From Deltaproteobacteria bacterium HGW-Deltaproteobacteria-12 (GTDB lineage: Bacteria; Desulfobacterota; Syntrophia; Syntrophales; Smithellaceae): 64,000 bases of DNA. Positions 53,645 to 62,798 of this stretch are shown piece by piece. Position numbers and translations under genes: made by a program. Location of the stretch: contig PHBK01000007.1 of assembly GCA_002840565.1 (NCBI GenBank), positions 57,348 to 121,347 of the forward strand. Direction: 5' to 3'. The notes under the pieces were generated by a model that saw only the letters and a program-made list of their open reading frames with translations, searched no databases and had not been told where the DNA came from. Each line of letters begins with the position of its first letter. The stretch's first letter is position 1.

Positions 53645-54079
53645 ATGAACGCACCGTTATACTTTGAAGATGTATCCATAGGACAGGAAATCCCGCATTC
53701 GATCAAGGAAAAGCTGACTACCCGCAGCGTGGTAAAATGGGCTGCCGCAGTCAAAGACTTTTATGAAATACATTACGACAAGGATTTTGCCCGGATTATG
53801 GGCATGCCTGATATTATCGCCCATGGTCCCAATAAATGCGCTCTGTTGAGCCGTTTGCTCTTGGAATGGATTGGTGAACAGGGAAGGCTGCACAAACTGT
53901 TTTGTACGCATAAAGCCAGCAACTTTCCGGGAGAAACACTTATCTGCAAAGGCAAGGTTAAAAACAAGTATTCCCAAGATGGGAAAAATTATGTGGAATG
54001 CGAGCTCTGGGTAGAAAATCAAGATGGGAAGATTGCAGCCCCGGGCTGGGCAACGGTATCACTTCCCGCAAAAAGGTGA
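53645..54079 (+). CDS. MaoC-like dehydratase, catalytic hot-dog subunit
   Basis: 144 aa. The hydratase motif is degenerate: WAAAVKDFYEIHYDKDFA, with Asp/His replaced by Tyr-His spacing and AHGPNKCALLSRLL. ATG 53645 preferred over the TTG at 53612. Forms a likely heterodimer with the upstream gene acting on an enoyl/hydroxyacyl thioester. Confidence 0.85.
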   Translation: MNAPLYFEDVSIGQEIPHSIKEKLTTRSVVKWAAAVKDFYEIHYDKDFARIMGMPDIIAHGPNKCALLSRLLLEWIGEQGRLHKLFCTHKASNFPGETLICKGKVKNKYSQDGKNYVECELWVENQDGKIAAPGWATVSLPAKR

Positions 54080-54088
54080 TTCATAATT

Positions 54089-54418
54089 ATGGAATGGGTT
54101 ATTTTGATTTTGGCCGGAATTTGTGAGATCGGTTGGCCGCTGGGGTTAAAAATATCTCAGATATCAACACTGACATTATATAAAGTCTTAGGTATCGCCT
54201 TTGCTGTCCTGTCCATGGCCCTGAGCGGGCTTTTTTTATGGATTGCCCAAAAAAGCATCCCCATGGGAACTGCTTATGCTGTATGGACAGGTATTGGTGC
54301 TGTGGGAACCTTTGTTGCCGGAATCATCCTGTTTAAAGACCAGGCCAATCTCTTGAGAATATTGTCTGTATTCTTGATAATCGCCGGCATCGTCGGCTTA
54401 AAAATGGCCCATAAGTAA
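54089..54418 (+). CDS. SMR-family transporter (SugE/Gdx-like)
   Basis: 109 aa, four membrane segments. Essential Glu in AGICEIGWPLGLK, closer to SugE/Gdx (E-x-x-W-x-x-x-LK) than EmrE, so guanidinium-type export is possible. Single gene here, 9 bases after the MaoC gene; no guanidine riboswitch is visible. Confidence 0.9.
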   Translation: MEWVILILAGICEIGWPLGLKISQISTLTLYKVLGIAFAVLSMALSGLFLWIAQKSIPMGTAYAVWTGIGAVGTFVAGIILFKDQANLLRILSVFLIIAGIVGLKMAHK

Positions 54419-54491
54419 ATATCTAATCAGTGATTGCCACGTGCAGTGCAGATATTAAATCCAGCTTGTTACGGAAAGAAAGCGGGCAGGT

Positions 54492-55268
54492 ATGAAACTC
54501 CAGTGGTTGGGAACGGCAGGTGTCGCCGTAGAAGCTAACGATCAATTATTCCTCATCGATCCTTATCTTTCGTCCCATTCACAAGCGCTGTCCGGCCAAA
54601 AACTGCACCCGGAAGACATAGCCCAAGCCGGTCAGATATTTATTACTCACGGCCACTTCGATCACCTTTATGATATTCCGGAAATAATGTCACAGGGTAC
54701 GGCATCAGTCTATTGCTCGGAGATCGCCGCCTCTACTCTGTTGAGAGAAGGCGTAAACCGCCGCCGCATAAATGCAGTCGCGGCAGACGCCTACAGCGTC
54801 GATTGCGGCGGCTACCGGGCGCAGGCTTTTTTCAGCCGGCATATTAAATTCGACATCCCGCTGATTGCCAGGGCTTTGCTGAGGGTTGGTACAAAATACC
54901 GCGGCCTGGTAAAAATCGTCAAAGCCTATCCTCAAGGCCAGGTGCTGAGCTGGCGATTCACAATTAACGGATATACGATGCATCATTTCGGCAGTGGTGG
55001 GTCAACGCCGGAAGAATTATCCCGTCTCGCGGCTTATCCGCTGGACCTGCTGCTTGTGCCGCTCCAGGGTCACACCCATATCTGTGACATCGCTTGGGAA
55101 TATGTCCGCGTGCTTCAGCCGCGCCTGGTCATCCCAATCCATCATGATAATTTCTATCCGCCTGTTTCTGAGGCGGTTGATATCAGTCCTTTCGTGCAGA
55201 AAGTCCGCCAAAATTGCCCCGGCACCGAAGTGCGGCTGATGTCTGTCAACGAGAAAATTACGTTGTGA
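54492..55268 (+). CDS. Metallo-beta-lactamase-fold hydrolase
   Basis: 258 aa. HGHFDHLYD (His53, His55, Asp57, His58) and later GHTHICD and IPIHHDNFYPP. Resembles UlaG/PhnP-like or lipid-related MBL hydrolases. Substrate unknown. Confidence 0.88.
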   Translation: MKLQWLGTAGVAVEANDQLFLIDPYLSSHSQALSGQKLHPEDIAQAGQIFITHGHFDHLYDIPEIMSQGTASVYCSEIAASTLLREGVNRRRINAVAADAYSVDCGGYRAQAFFSRHIKFDIPLIARALLRVGTKYRGLVKIVKAYPQGQVLSWRFTINGYTMHHFGSGGSTPEELSRLAAYPLDLLLVPLQGHTHICDIAWEYVRVLQPRLVIPIHHDNFYPPVSEAVDISPFVQKVRQNCPGTEVRLMSVNEKITL

Positions 55269-55619
55269 ACGGGGAAGATTAGCCGATGTATCAGCGACTA
55301 ATTTGCCGCAGGAAGGAATCTCTTTGACAATATTTGTAAAGAACATCGCTAAGAAATAGCTGAACTAAACAAATGGCACCGTCAGGAAAATTGATGCTTT
55401 CGAATGGGAATGATTACCTCCCCCGCCCCAAATGCATCGCCAGCCCCTGCTTTACGATCCCCAATATACCTTGACAAGCAAAGACAGTACACCTATAGTT
55501 CGACCCGTCAAAAGCAATACCTTTATATGCAAGACAACACATCCCTCCCCGCTTATCCTAATTGTTTTGCTGCCAGAGCATTATAGCGTTTGATATTGAT
55601 CTATTGGAGGAAGCAAATA
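55269..55619. other. Intergenic region before the acyltransferase gene
   Basis: 351 bases. A 60-codon open frame (55404-55586) has no family likeness or ribosome site and looks fortuitous. Only the ggagg at 55606-55610 is of use, for the next gene. Confidence 0.4.
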
Positions 55620-56192
55620 TTGATTGGAAAAACGACCCATTCTCCCGAGGAAATGAAACAGCTGTTCCGATTCCGTTATCGCAGCTATTGCCTAGAAAAG
55701 CAGTATTTACCGGCAGCGAATTATCCCGAACAAGCCGAGTCTGATGCACTGGATGCCTATTCTTTCCAACTCTCCGTATGGGATGTCCTGGATCCGGGAA
55801 GGCTGCTCGGATGCGTCCGGCTGATCCCCCCCAACCCGCTGGGACTTCCCTGTATGGAGCACTTTGCGATCACGGATAGGGCCGCTTCCCCCGAAAGCGC
55901 CGCGGAGATCTCTCGTTTTATAGTCTCATCGGAAGCGAGAAGCAGCGAGCGCAGGAAAGTATTCCAGATGCTCTGCCAAATGACCTATCGTCTTCTGCTG
56001 ACTCATCGCTTGAGCAACTGCTACACAATCACGGATGAGCGATTTTTCAAGCTTCTTTGCCGCATGGGTTTTCCTTACCAACGGATCGGGCCCACCTTGC
56101 CGATCATGGGGGGAACTTTCCCTTGTGTAGTCCTTACAGAGGAACTAGGGCAGTTGCCCTGGTTGCATCACCCGGTTAGACATGCTGCATAG
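55620..56192 (+). CDS. PEP-CTERM/exosortase-associated acyltransferase (LuxI/GNAT-like)
   Basis: About 190 aa from TTG 55620 (9 bases after ggagg; ATA or an upstream TTG 55590 are alternatives). LFRFRYRSYCLEKQYL, LGCVRLIPP and EISRFIVSSEAR match the exosortase-linked acyltransferase family, related to acyl-homoserine-lactone synthases. No exosortase or PEP-CTERM protein is in the window, so it may be an orphan. Confidence 0.8.
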   Translation: MIGKTTHSPEEMKQLFRFRYRSYCLEKQYLPAANYPEQAESDALDAYSFQLSVWDVLDPGRLLGCVRLIPPNPLGLPCMEHFAITDRAASPESAAEISRFIVSSEARSSERRKVFQMLCQMTYRLLLTHRLSNCYTITDERFFKLLCRMGFPYQRIGPTLPIMGGTFPCVVLTEELGQLPWLHHPVRHAA

Positions 56193-56492
56193 TTCGGGAG
56201 CGAGGCATTTGCGCCAGTGGACCAGTGGACGTTAAATCATCCGGGTGTCATTCTCACAGGAAAGGATGCACTACCTCTGATAAAATGTCATAGACTATCT
56301 GACCAATGAAAATAGAAAAATTCATATCGCCGTTGCAAAGTATATATTCTGTGGAACCCTTTTTTATGGCGGTGACATAATAAGATTACTCAAACCCGGT
56401 TTTTAAAGACGGGAAGTTGTTGGTTGCAGTCGAAATTGAAAATTTAGTATACATACGTTTACTATAATTCTTATTTTCACAGGGAATGAAAT
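56193..56492. other. Intergenic region with possible promoter for the MaoC gene
   Basis: 300 bases. Near the 3' end ttgaaa at 56436-56441 and TATAAT at 56463-56468 or TACTAT just before it could form a promoter. No other feature seen. Confidence 0.4.
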
Positions 56493-56948
56493 ATGAAGAC
56501 GCTTTATCTTGATGATTTTAAGGTAGGGTACAAATTTGAGTCCCCTGGGGTCACCATTACTGAAAGTCAGATCATCGAGTTTGCCCTGCAGTATGATTCA
56601 CAGCCTTTCCATATGAATGTGGAGGCCGCGAAAAGATCGATCTTCGGCGGTCTCATTGCGAGCGGCATCCACACCTTCGCCGTAACCTTCCGTCTCATAC
56701 TGATGACAGGAGTTATCACTGATTCCAACCTTGGCTCTCCAGGTTTCGATGAACTAAGATGGCTATTACCCGTAAGGCCCGGCGATACTCTCCGGGCAGT
56801 CGGTGAGGTTCTGGAGATCATACCTTCCGCGTCGAAGCCAGACCGGGGAATTGTTCGTTTCCGCTATTCAGCAATTAATCAGAGAAATGAGGAGGTTATG
56901 ACGGTGATCGGAAATCAGATCATCGCCAGAAGATTGAAGGACAGCTAG
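56493..56948 (+). CDS. MaoC-like (R)-hydratase
   Basis: 151 aa single hot-dog hydratase with the hydratase-2 pattern ITESQIIEFALQYDSQPFHM and FGGLIASGIHTFAV; Asp/His of the catalytic dyad are in DSQPFH. Stand-alone gene. Probably hydrates enoyl-CoA in the R sense. Confidence 0.9.
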   Translation: MKTLYLDDFKVGYKFESPGVTITESQIIEFALQYDSQPFHMNVEAAKRSIFGGLIASGIHTFAVTFRLILMTGVITDSNLGSPGFDELRWLLPVRPGDTLRAVGEVLEIIPSASKPDRGIVRFRYSAINQRNEEVMTVIGNQIIARRLKDS

Positions 56949-57097
56949 AAAATAAAATCTTCCTTTTAACCCTCTCGCGGAGGGGTACCTTTCTGGAACA
57001 AAAGAGCCAGCATTTTGGGGGCATGCTTGTTTTCAAGCAGCAATAAATACCATTCATGTCTGACACAAACATCGTCGGTATACTTCACATTTTGTGG

Positions 57098-57137
57098 CAA
57101 TATTTAATTGACAGGTAAAACAGTCTTTCTCTATACT
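57098..57137 (+). promoter_or_regulatory. Promoter of the carbonic anhydrase gene with shared 17-mer
   Basis: TTGACA (57108-57113), 18-base spacer, TATACT (57132-57137), with the 17-mer CAATATTTAATTGACAG at 57098-57114 identical to 53005-53021. Confidence 0.65.
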
Positions 57138-57177
57138 TCCTCCATAAAAAAGTAATACCTTATCACGGAGCTAAATC

Positions 57178-57684
57178 ATGATCAGAATGTTCAGTGGCAA
57201 GAGCCCCAAAATAGCACCTTCCGCGTTCGTGAGTGAGACTGCCTATATAACCGGTGATGTTGAAATTGGCGAAAATGCCAATATTTGGCCCGGAGCAGTC
57301 ATCCGGGGAGATATTGCCAAGATAACCATAGGTAAAAACACCAGCATTGAAGATAATTGCGTAGTACACAGTGCCACCGATATTATCATCGGAGACAATA
57401 CGATCGTGGGACACGGAGCTGTCCTCCACTGCAGGAAAATTGGCAATAACGTTCTGATAGGCAACAACGCTACTGTACTGGATAACGCTGAAATCGGAGA
57501 CCATTGCATTATTGCCGCCGGCTCTGTAGTTGCTCCGGGGACGAAATTGCCGACAGAAACATTAGCCATGGGTGTACCCGCCCAAGTGAAAGGCACGGTA
57601 TCTCAGAAACAAAAAGACAATATAACCATAGGCGCTGCATTCAATGTCAATCTAGCCCAGGAATATAAGAAACAGGGGCTTTGA
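57178..57684 (+). CDS. Gamma-class carbonic anhydrase-like protein
   Basis: 168 aa left-handed beta-helix of hexapeptide repeats (VEIGENANIWPGAVIRGD). Zinc ligands as in Cam: His in CVVHSATD and the two His in GHGAVLHC. Short form without the proton-loop insertion, like CamH/YrdA. May interconvert CO2/bicarbonate or be an acyltransferase relative. Confidence 0.93.
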   Translation: MIRMFSGKSPKIAPSAFVSETAYITGDVEIGENANIWPGAVIRGDIAKITIGKNTSIEDNCVVHSATDIIIGDNTIVGHGAVLHCRKIGNNVLIGNNATVLDNAEIGDHCIIAAGSVVAPGTKLPTETLAMGVPAQVKGTVSQKQKDNITIGAAFNVNLAQEYKKQGL

Positions 57685-57850
57685 GAAACAAAAGGGGACA
57701 ACGATTCTATTTAATTTACATCACCCAGTTGGGCGTGGCAAATATACTTTAAGAAGTTCTATAATTCTATGAAAGAAAAGTATTTCTTGAGTGTCAAGAG
57801 CAATACAGAGGATCGCCTAAATTCAGGGTGAGCTTTTTGTTACATATGAC

Positions 57851-57896
57851 ATAATGTACTGCATTATATTGTATTATGCAATATTATGCATTATAA
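57851..57896. promoter_or_regulatory. AT-rich palindromic cluster before the antitoxin gene
   Basis: ATAATG-tactg-CATTAT is a perfect inverted repeat, followed by repeated TGCATTAT/TTATGCA units. Position just upstream of the antitoxin suggests an autoregulatory operator. Confidence 0.5.
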
Positions 57897-57923
57897 AGCA
57901 ACTTGGCGGATGGAGGAATAAAG

Positions 57924-58142
57924 ATGCCTACAGCTGTTAGAATTTCAGAAGAACTGTTTGATGAGGCGAAGAGGTTTAGTCGAATCGATCATCGGTCACT
58001 TGCAGGTCAAATCGAACATTGGGCGCGTTTGGGCAAGTGTGCTGAAGAGAATCCAGACTTGCCGTATTCTCTTATTAAAGAGATCTTGATTGGACTTGAT
58101 GAATTGGATCAGGGTGAAAAAACAGAATACAAGTTTGGATAG
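57924..58142 (+). CDS. ParD-like antitoxin
   Basis: 72 aa ribbon-helix-helix type: PTAVRISEELFDEAKRFSRI, then SLAGQIEHWARLG. ATG 57924 follows ggagg; the longer TTG start at 57903 would include the ribosome site. Six bases from the toxin remnant. Confidence 0.8.
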   Translation: MPTAVRISEELFDEAKRFSRIDHRSLAGQIEHWARLGKCAEENPDLPYSLIKEILIGLDELDQGEKTEYKFG

Positions 58143-58147
58143 ACTAA

Positions 58148-58261
58148 ATGAAGATCTATCAAGCCAGATTGTTTGAGAAAAAAGTTAAACAGATGACTAA
58201 AGCCGAAAAGGGGGCTTTAGATGGTGAAGTAAGGCTTATTGCCGTTTTGCCTTTAGAATAA
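58148..58261 (+). pseudogene. Truncated RelE/ParE-like toxin
   Basis: 37 codons: MKIYQARLFEKKVKQMTK, then EKGALDGEVRLIA and an early TAA. The start matches RelE-type toxins of about 90 aa, but the catalytic C-terminal half is missing and no other frame restores it. The antitoxin therefore now stands without an active partner. Confidence 0.7.
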
Positions 58262-58396
58262 GGAAGGAAGAGGCATTCAAGTCACGACGCTTAAAAAATC
58301 GACTTCGGGTAATGCCCCACAAGCGACGGTCCGGCGATGAGGAGGGGAAAAAACCCCTAAAAATAGCACGCAAAATTTATTAAGGAGATAAACAAG

Positions 58397-58870
58397 ATGA
58401 CCACGACGGATAACAATTCCCTGGAAGAGTCTCTGCAGAGTTATAAACAGCAAAGCATTCCGATAACGAAAGCGACGCTGGCATGGCGCAAAGATCTGTC
58501 ATTCGTGGGCATGACCCAGCAGGGATATGAAATTGAATTCGATGCCCATGCCCAGGAGGGGTGTAAGCCGACGGAAGCGCTGCTTCTGAGCCTGGCCGGG
58601 TGCATGGGGATCGATGTGGTGATGATTCTGCAAAAAATGCGGATTGCGGTGAAAAGCTTCCGGATGGACCTGGTGGGAGAGAGAAATCAAACTCCGCCTC
58701 AGTATTTTAAAGCGGTTGAAATTGTCCTGTATCTCGCCGGGAAAAATCTTGATCCCAAAAAAGTTGATCGGGCCGTTTCCCTGTCGCACGATAAATATTG
58801 CTCTGTCTACAACTCCCTGCGTCCGGATATGAAAACAAACGTGCGGTACGTGCTGGAAGAAAGCAATTAA
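58397..58870 (+). CDS. OsmC family protein
   Basis: 157 aa. The two redox cysteines are in LAGCMGIDVV and KYCSVYNS, the OsmC/Ohr pattern for thiol peroxidase of organic hydroperoxides. Good ribosome site (aaggaga). The 135 bases before it (58262-58396) hold only a short AGGGG-aaaaaa-CCCCT stem. Confidence 0.92.
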   Translation: MTTTDNNSLEESLQSYKQQSIPITKATLAWRKDLSFVGMTQQGYEIEFDAHAQEGCKPTEALLLSLAGCMGIDVVMILQKMRIAVKSFRMDLVGERNQTPPQYFKAVEIVLYLAGKNLDPKKVDRAVSLSHDKYCSVYNSLRPDMKTNVRYVLEESN

Positions 58871-58904
58871 GCTTAATTGCGGCAAGCAATAATTGATTGA
58901 TACT

Positions 58905-59696
58905 TTATGCGGTTGGCATGCTGGTGAAAACACCGCGCGGGTCCACCTCCGTGCGCATGATCTTCAGGACATCCGGTGTAATCAGCTTGGTCTGTGGTAT
59001 TTCCGCTGCGGGCTTGAGGAGCTCGAACCCGGTGAGCTGCTGAGCGATATCAAAGGTGACGCCGGGGGTCAGAGATTTGACCCGCATGCGTTTGCTGACC
59101 GGTTCGAAGTCATAGATTCCCCACGGGCTGATCACGGCGGCAGGCCCGTTGCCGAGAAGGCCGGCCTCTTTACGGGAATTACCGCCAGTCAGGTGCCCTA
59201 CGGAAGTGATGAAATCCACCTTTTCCGGAAATTTATCCGGGGTCTGGAGCCCAACCAGGATCATGTTTTCAGTCAGGGACGAGAGATCGTTATTGCCGCC
59301 GCTGCCGGTCATGCGGACATCGGGTTTGTGAAAATCTTTACCGATGAGGTGAGTGTTCAAATTGCCATACATATCCACCTGGGCAAAGCCCAGGAAGCCT
59401 ACATCAACGTACCCATTGTAACACTGGGCGAAAGAATAGGACATTTCCATGATAGTAGGGGATTTACGCCAGGTAAAGGGGCAGCCGACTGACCAGGGCA
59501 TGTCGCCCTGAAGCGGATCCTGTCCGCCGGATTCGTAAACGATGGTAATGTTGGGGGCATGGGTTTTTTTGGCTAAAATACCGGCTACCATGGGGATACC
59601 GGTGCCGATATAGACAATCGAATTATCTTCGATCTGCTGGGCGATTATATAGGCCAATGTTTCCAATGGATTGGCTGGTGCATTTAAGTCTTTCAT
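58905..59696 (-). CDS. CoA-transferase, beta subunit (GctB-like)
   Basis: 263 aa class I CoA-transferase subunit with TVYESGGQDPLQG-type Glu region (VYESGGQD) and GSGGNNDLSSL. Partner alpha subunit lies upstream with a 122-base gap. Overall type resembles glutaconate CoA-transferase; acid substrate unknown. Confidence 0.9.
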   Translation of the reverse strand: MKDLNAPANPLETLAYIIAQQIEDNSIVYIGTGIPMVAGILAKKTHAPNITIVYESGGQDPLQGDMPWSVGCPFTWRKSPTIMEMSYSFAQCYNGYVDVGFLGFAQVDMYGNLNTHLIGKDFHKPDVRMTGSGGNNDLSSLTENMILVGLQTPDKFPEKVDFITSVGHLTGGNSRKEAGLLGNGPAAVISPWGIYDFEPVSKRMRVKSLTPGVTFDIAQQLTGFELLKPAAEIPQTKLITPDVLKIMRTEVDPRGVFTSMPTA

Positions 59697-59818
59697 GATG
59701 TTCTCCTTTTTTTATTCCCATTTCCATCATAACGTTGCCCTTGTTCTGGCAATAACGGCCGATGTCTTCTACACAGGTCACACTTGCCCGGGCCTTTGTC
59801 GCTGAATGTAGAGGGGAA

Positions 59819-60910
59819 CTAGTAATAAAGCCCTGAATCATGCTTCAGGGTAAATTCTTCATAAGAAAAATCGATATCCTCATTGTCGCCTTCGGCGGCC
59901 CTGGTCTGACGACGGGCTTCGGCAATCCACTTTGCTCCTCCCAGTTTGTCGACGAATTCAAACTGATTCCTGGTGCCCAGAATCCATTCATCGAGGAAAG
60001 ATTTCATGTTTTCATCGGATATGGCGCCGAAACGGAGGAGTTTCTCCCACCACTGCCGCGACCAGTAGTAGTATCCGGGCATATTGCCGGGAACCGCCCC
60101 AAAGGGCATCTCGACCACGGCGTCAACATAGAAAAAAGGAATAATAGATCCCTGCTTGTTGTAGCGGATATCATTCTCAGGGACTATCTCTTCGGCCGTG
60201 ATGATGAGTTTACGAGCAGCGGCTGCTAAGGCAAGATCATTGACGGCCGGGCCGTAAATATAGGCATTACCGTATTTGTCTGCTGCATGGCAGTGAATGA
60301 TGGCTACATCAGGATAGAGGGCCGGAATAAAGACCACCGGATCGTTATCTTTTCTCAGAGGGTTTTGCATAACCCGGAGGTAGGGATTGTAGCGTACGAT
60401 ATCACTGGCCAGCATCTGTTTACTGAAGACACCAGGAGTGCCGAGCTGGGATGCTTTGAGGCCCAAGGCGACTCCGCCATGGCTCCACTCGGAAAGTATT
60501 TTAACCCGCTCAGCCTTAAGCAGGCGGTCATAGCTTTTATCAATTCCGCGCATCTCCGCCCCGACGTAAGAATTGTGGGAATAGCCTACGCAGCCGTAAA
60601 AAATCTGGAAACTCTGATTAGTGTTTGGCGCTCCGATCATCTGGAGCCCTTTTTTGCCCTGCCGGATGATTTCGTGGTAGGCCTGGTGGGGTGTCCGCAC
60701 GTATGCAAAACCGGCGTCGGTAATTATGTCGTCATCCTTCACAAATTTCGATATCGCCTCGGCGAGCGGCATACGTTTGTCTTTTTTGGCACGCTCCTTT
60801 TGCAAATGAGCCGCACGCGCCGATTCAAAATCAACCAGCCGGTCCAGAATGGACGTATCAGGAAGTTTGAGATTCTCGACCGCTTCCTGGTTGTAGAGAT
60901 ATTTTGCCAT
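59819..60910 (-). CDS. CoA-transferase, alpha subunit (GctA-like)
   Basis: 363 aa. Class I alpha subunit with DDDIITDAGFAYVRTPHQAY and HCHAADKYGNAYIYGP. Start ATG 60910 (MAKYLYNQ) is chosen since GGAGGAG precedes it; the longer frame to 60976 lacks a site. Works with the beta subunit downstream in acyl-CoA/acid exchange. Confidence 0.9.
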   Translation of the reverse strand: MAKYLYNQEAVENLKLPDTSILDRLVDFESARAAHLQKERAKKDKRMPLAEAISKFVKDDDIITDAGFAYVRTPHQAYHEIIRQGKKGLQMIGAPNTNQSFQIFYGCVGYSHNSYVGAEMRGIDKSYDRLLKAERVKILSEWSHGGVALGLKASQLGTPGVFSKQMLASDIVRYNPYLRVMQNPLRKDNDPVVFIPALYPDVAIIHCHAADKYGNAYIYGPAVNDLALAAAARKLIITAEEIVPENDIRYNKQGSIIPFFYVDAVVEMPFGAVPGNMPGYYYWSRQWWEKLLRFGAISDENMKSFLDEWILGTRNQFEFVDKLGGAKWIAEARRQTRAAEGDNEDIDFSYEEFTLKHDSGLYY

Positions 60911-61014
60911 CTCCAGCTCCTCCTTATGTCTTTCCCTGTAAAATAAACCGTGGCTTTTTACTCTGACAAGCTGCAACAGTCAAGTATTATCGCAAGAAGT
61001 ATCCTTTAATTTTG

Positions 61015-61043
61015 TTGACAGGCTTTTCTTTTGCTCTTATAGT
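61015..61043 (+). promoter_or_regulatory. Promoter of the SCP2/M24 operon
   Basis: TTGACA (61015-61020), 17-base spacer, TATAGT (61038-61043): near-perfect sigma-70 match, about 110 bases before the SCP2 start. Confidence 0.75.
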
Positions 61044-61155
61044 TTTCCTGGAACAGAAAAAGTACGTCCTCAAATTGTCGGTTAATAGGTGTTATAAAGC
61101 CTTAATATATTCCCACACTGCCCAAAAAAAACAAATCCAGTAAGGAGGAATTACC

Positions 61156-61557
61156 ATGCCAGATTTACATGCATACTTGAGTCCGTCCTGGCGCGATGAG
61201 GCGCTTCAAAGACTCCAGACAGAACTAACACCGGAAAAAATGAATAAGGTCACGACATCGATGTCCAACATCTATAAAAACTGTCCCGGCGGCGAAGAAA
61301 TGTTTCTGTTTGTTGAATGCCAGGAAGGAAAAGTAACCCGGGTGGAAACGGGAACCGGTGAGCCTCCCAAGGCTGAATTTCTAATAATCGGTAATTATGA
61401 AACTTTTTCCCGGATTTCCCGCGCCGAACTTGGCGCCCAGAAGGCACTGATGACCGGGAAGCTTAAACTCAAAGGTAATCTGGCCAAAGCGCTTAAACTG
61501 GCAGCAGTTTCCGACCGCCTGAATAAAGTATTGGCTCAAATACCAACTCAATATTGA
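61156..61557 (+). CDS. SCP2 sterol-transfer-domain protein
   Basis: 133 aa. SCP2 fold: FLFVECQEGKVTRVETG, FLIIGNYETFSRISRAELG, GKLKLKGNLAKALKLA. Binds a hydrophobic ligand or acyl-CoA. Good ribosome site (aaggagg). Probably one transcript with the M24 gene 13 bases on. Confidence 0.92.
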   Translation: MPDLHAYLSPSWRDEALQRLQTELTPEKMNKVTTSMSNIYKNCPGGEEMFLFVECQEGKVTRVETGTGEPPKAEFLIIGNYETFSRISRAELGAQKALMTGKLKLKGNLAKALKLAAVSDRLNKVLAQIPTQY

Positions 61558-61570
61558 AGGGAGATAAAAT

Positions 61571-62794
61571 ATGCCCAGAATATTAGACAAAAACGACAAA
61601 TATTATATCGACAATCCCGGACGTGTTCAGGCAATTCAGGCTCAAATGCATCAACGCGGTATAGATGTGTATCTCGGTTCGCGCATACGGACCATGAGTT
61701 TCGTCATGGACACATTCTGTCCGTGGCGAAGTTATGTTATCATTCCGCCCGAAGGACAGCCCACTTATTTTACTTTTGTTGTTGACGCGATGCGTGTGGG
61801 CGATGAGACCTGGCTGGACGGCGACCACGTGCGCGCTTACGGGCCAATGGGTGGAATGGACCAGGTATCCGCCATAACTGATTTTATCAAAGACGAAATC
61901 GGCATCAAAAAGGGACGGCTCGGCTATGAGGACGGCATATCCGCCTACACGGCTGAAGGAAATCTTTCCCATTGGGAATACACCCACTTTAAAGATGCGC
62001 TTCCCGGTTTTGAATGGGTCAATGCACACGATATTATCGATGCCCTTTCTCTCATCAAAGATCAAGGCACTATTGAACGCTTCCGGACCGCATCGCTTAT
62101 TGTCGACGAAGGACACAAGGCGGCGCGAGCTGCACTGGAAAACGGCGGCTATAAAGGGATGACGGAAACCGTGATTGCCGGAATCGCCGCGCTGGCCATG
62201 CGCAAAGCAGGCAGTGTGTCGGAGTGGAATTTTGCCGGATTAAATGAAATATCCAGCGGCTACCGCACGGGGCTCGGCGCCTGCACACCTCCCACAACCA
62301 AGGAAATCAAAGCCGGTGAACCGTTGATGCTGGATTTTCACGCGATGTTTAAACTGGCTCTGGGCGACCACTCACACAATTATCTGATCGGTCCGGCAAC
62401 AAAACGTCAACGCTGGCACGCGGATAATTTTGTCGCGATTATCCAGAAGGTGATTGATAATTACCGTGCAGGCACCACTCCCGGAACACTGGCGGCGATC
62501 ATGATGGACTTTGCCGAATCGCGCGGCTGTGGTGATTTTATTCAGCCGGCGTGCGAACATGGAATCGGCCTTTTTGGCGATGAATGGCGGATAGGGTCAA
62601 TCGTCAATCCCGATCTGCCCTACTGGACTGATCAGGACCACGCCTATCAGGAAAATGAACTGGTCGTCTGTGCCATGCAGTATGCCGCACCTGAAGAAAA
62701 CATCGGTTTCCGCTATGAAAATGATATTGTGATTGTAAAAGGCGGTTGCGAGGTGCTGTCCAAATATCCGCTTGGTATTGAAGAAATTGTGTAA
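61571..62794 (+). CDS. M24 (Xaa-Pro aminopeptidase/creatinase-fold) family protein
   Basis: 407 aa pita-bread fold. Metal-site region LMLDFHAMFKLALGDHSHN, His in CEHGIGLFGDE, and Glu in YQENELVV keep the usual ligand spacing with some variation. Creatinase-like N-terminal domain present. May be a peptidase or a lyase; pairing with an SCP2 protein and CoA-transferase suggests a catabolic, not proteolytic, job. Confidence 0.88.
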   Translation: MPRILDKNDKYYIDNPGRVQAIQAQMHQRGIDVYLGSRIRTMSFVMDTFCPWRSYVIIPPEGQPTYFTFVVDAMRVGDETWLDGDHVRAYGPMGGMDQVSAITDFIKDEIGIKKGRLGYEDGISAYTAEGNLSHWEYTHFKDALPGFEWVNAHDIIDALSLIKDQGTIERFRTASLIVDEGHKAARAALENGGYKGMTETVIAGIAALAMRKAGSVSEWNFAGLNEISSGYRTGLGACTPPTTKEIKAGEPLMLDFHAMFKLALGDHSHNYLIGPATKRQRWHADNFVAIIQKVIDNYRAGTTPGTLAAIMMDFAESRGCGDFIQPACEHGIGLFGDEWRIGSIVNPDLPYWTDQDHAYQENELVVCAMQYAAPEENIGFRYENDIVIVKGGCEVLSKYPLGIEEIV

Positions 62795-62798
62795 GTCC

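Noticed and set aside
55404..55586. 60-codon open frame in the gap before the acyltransferase
   Set aside because: No ribosome site, low-complexity residues, no family.
58262..58396. Possible riboswitch or small RNA before osmC
   Set aside because: Scanned for known riboswitch cores (GEMM, ykkC, THF-like); none matched, only a weak G/C stem seen.
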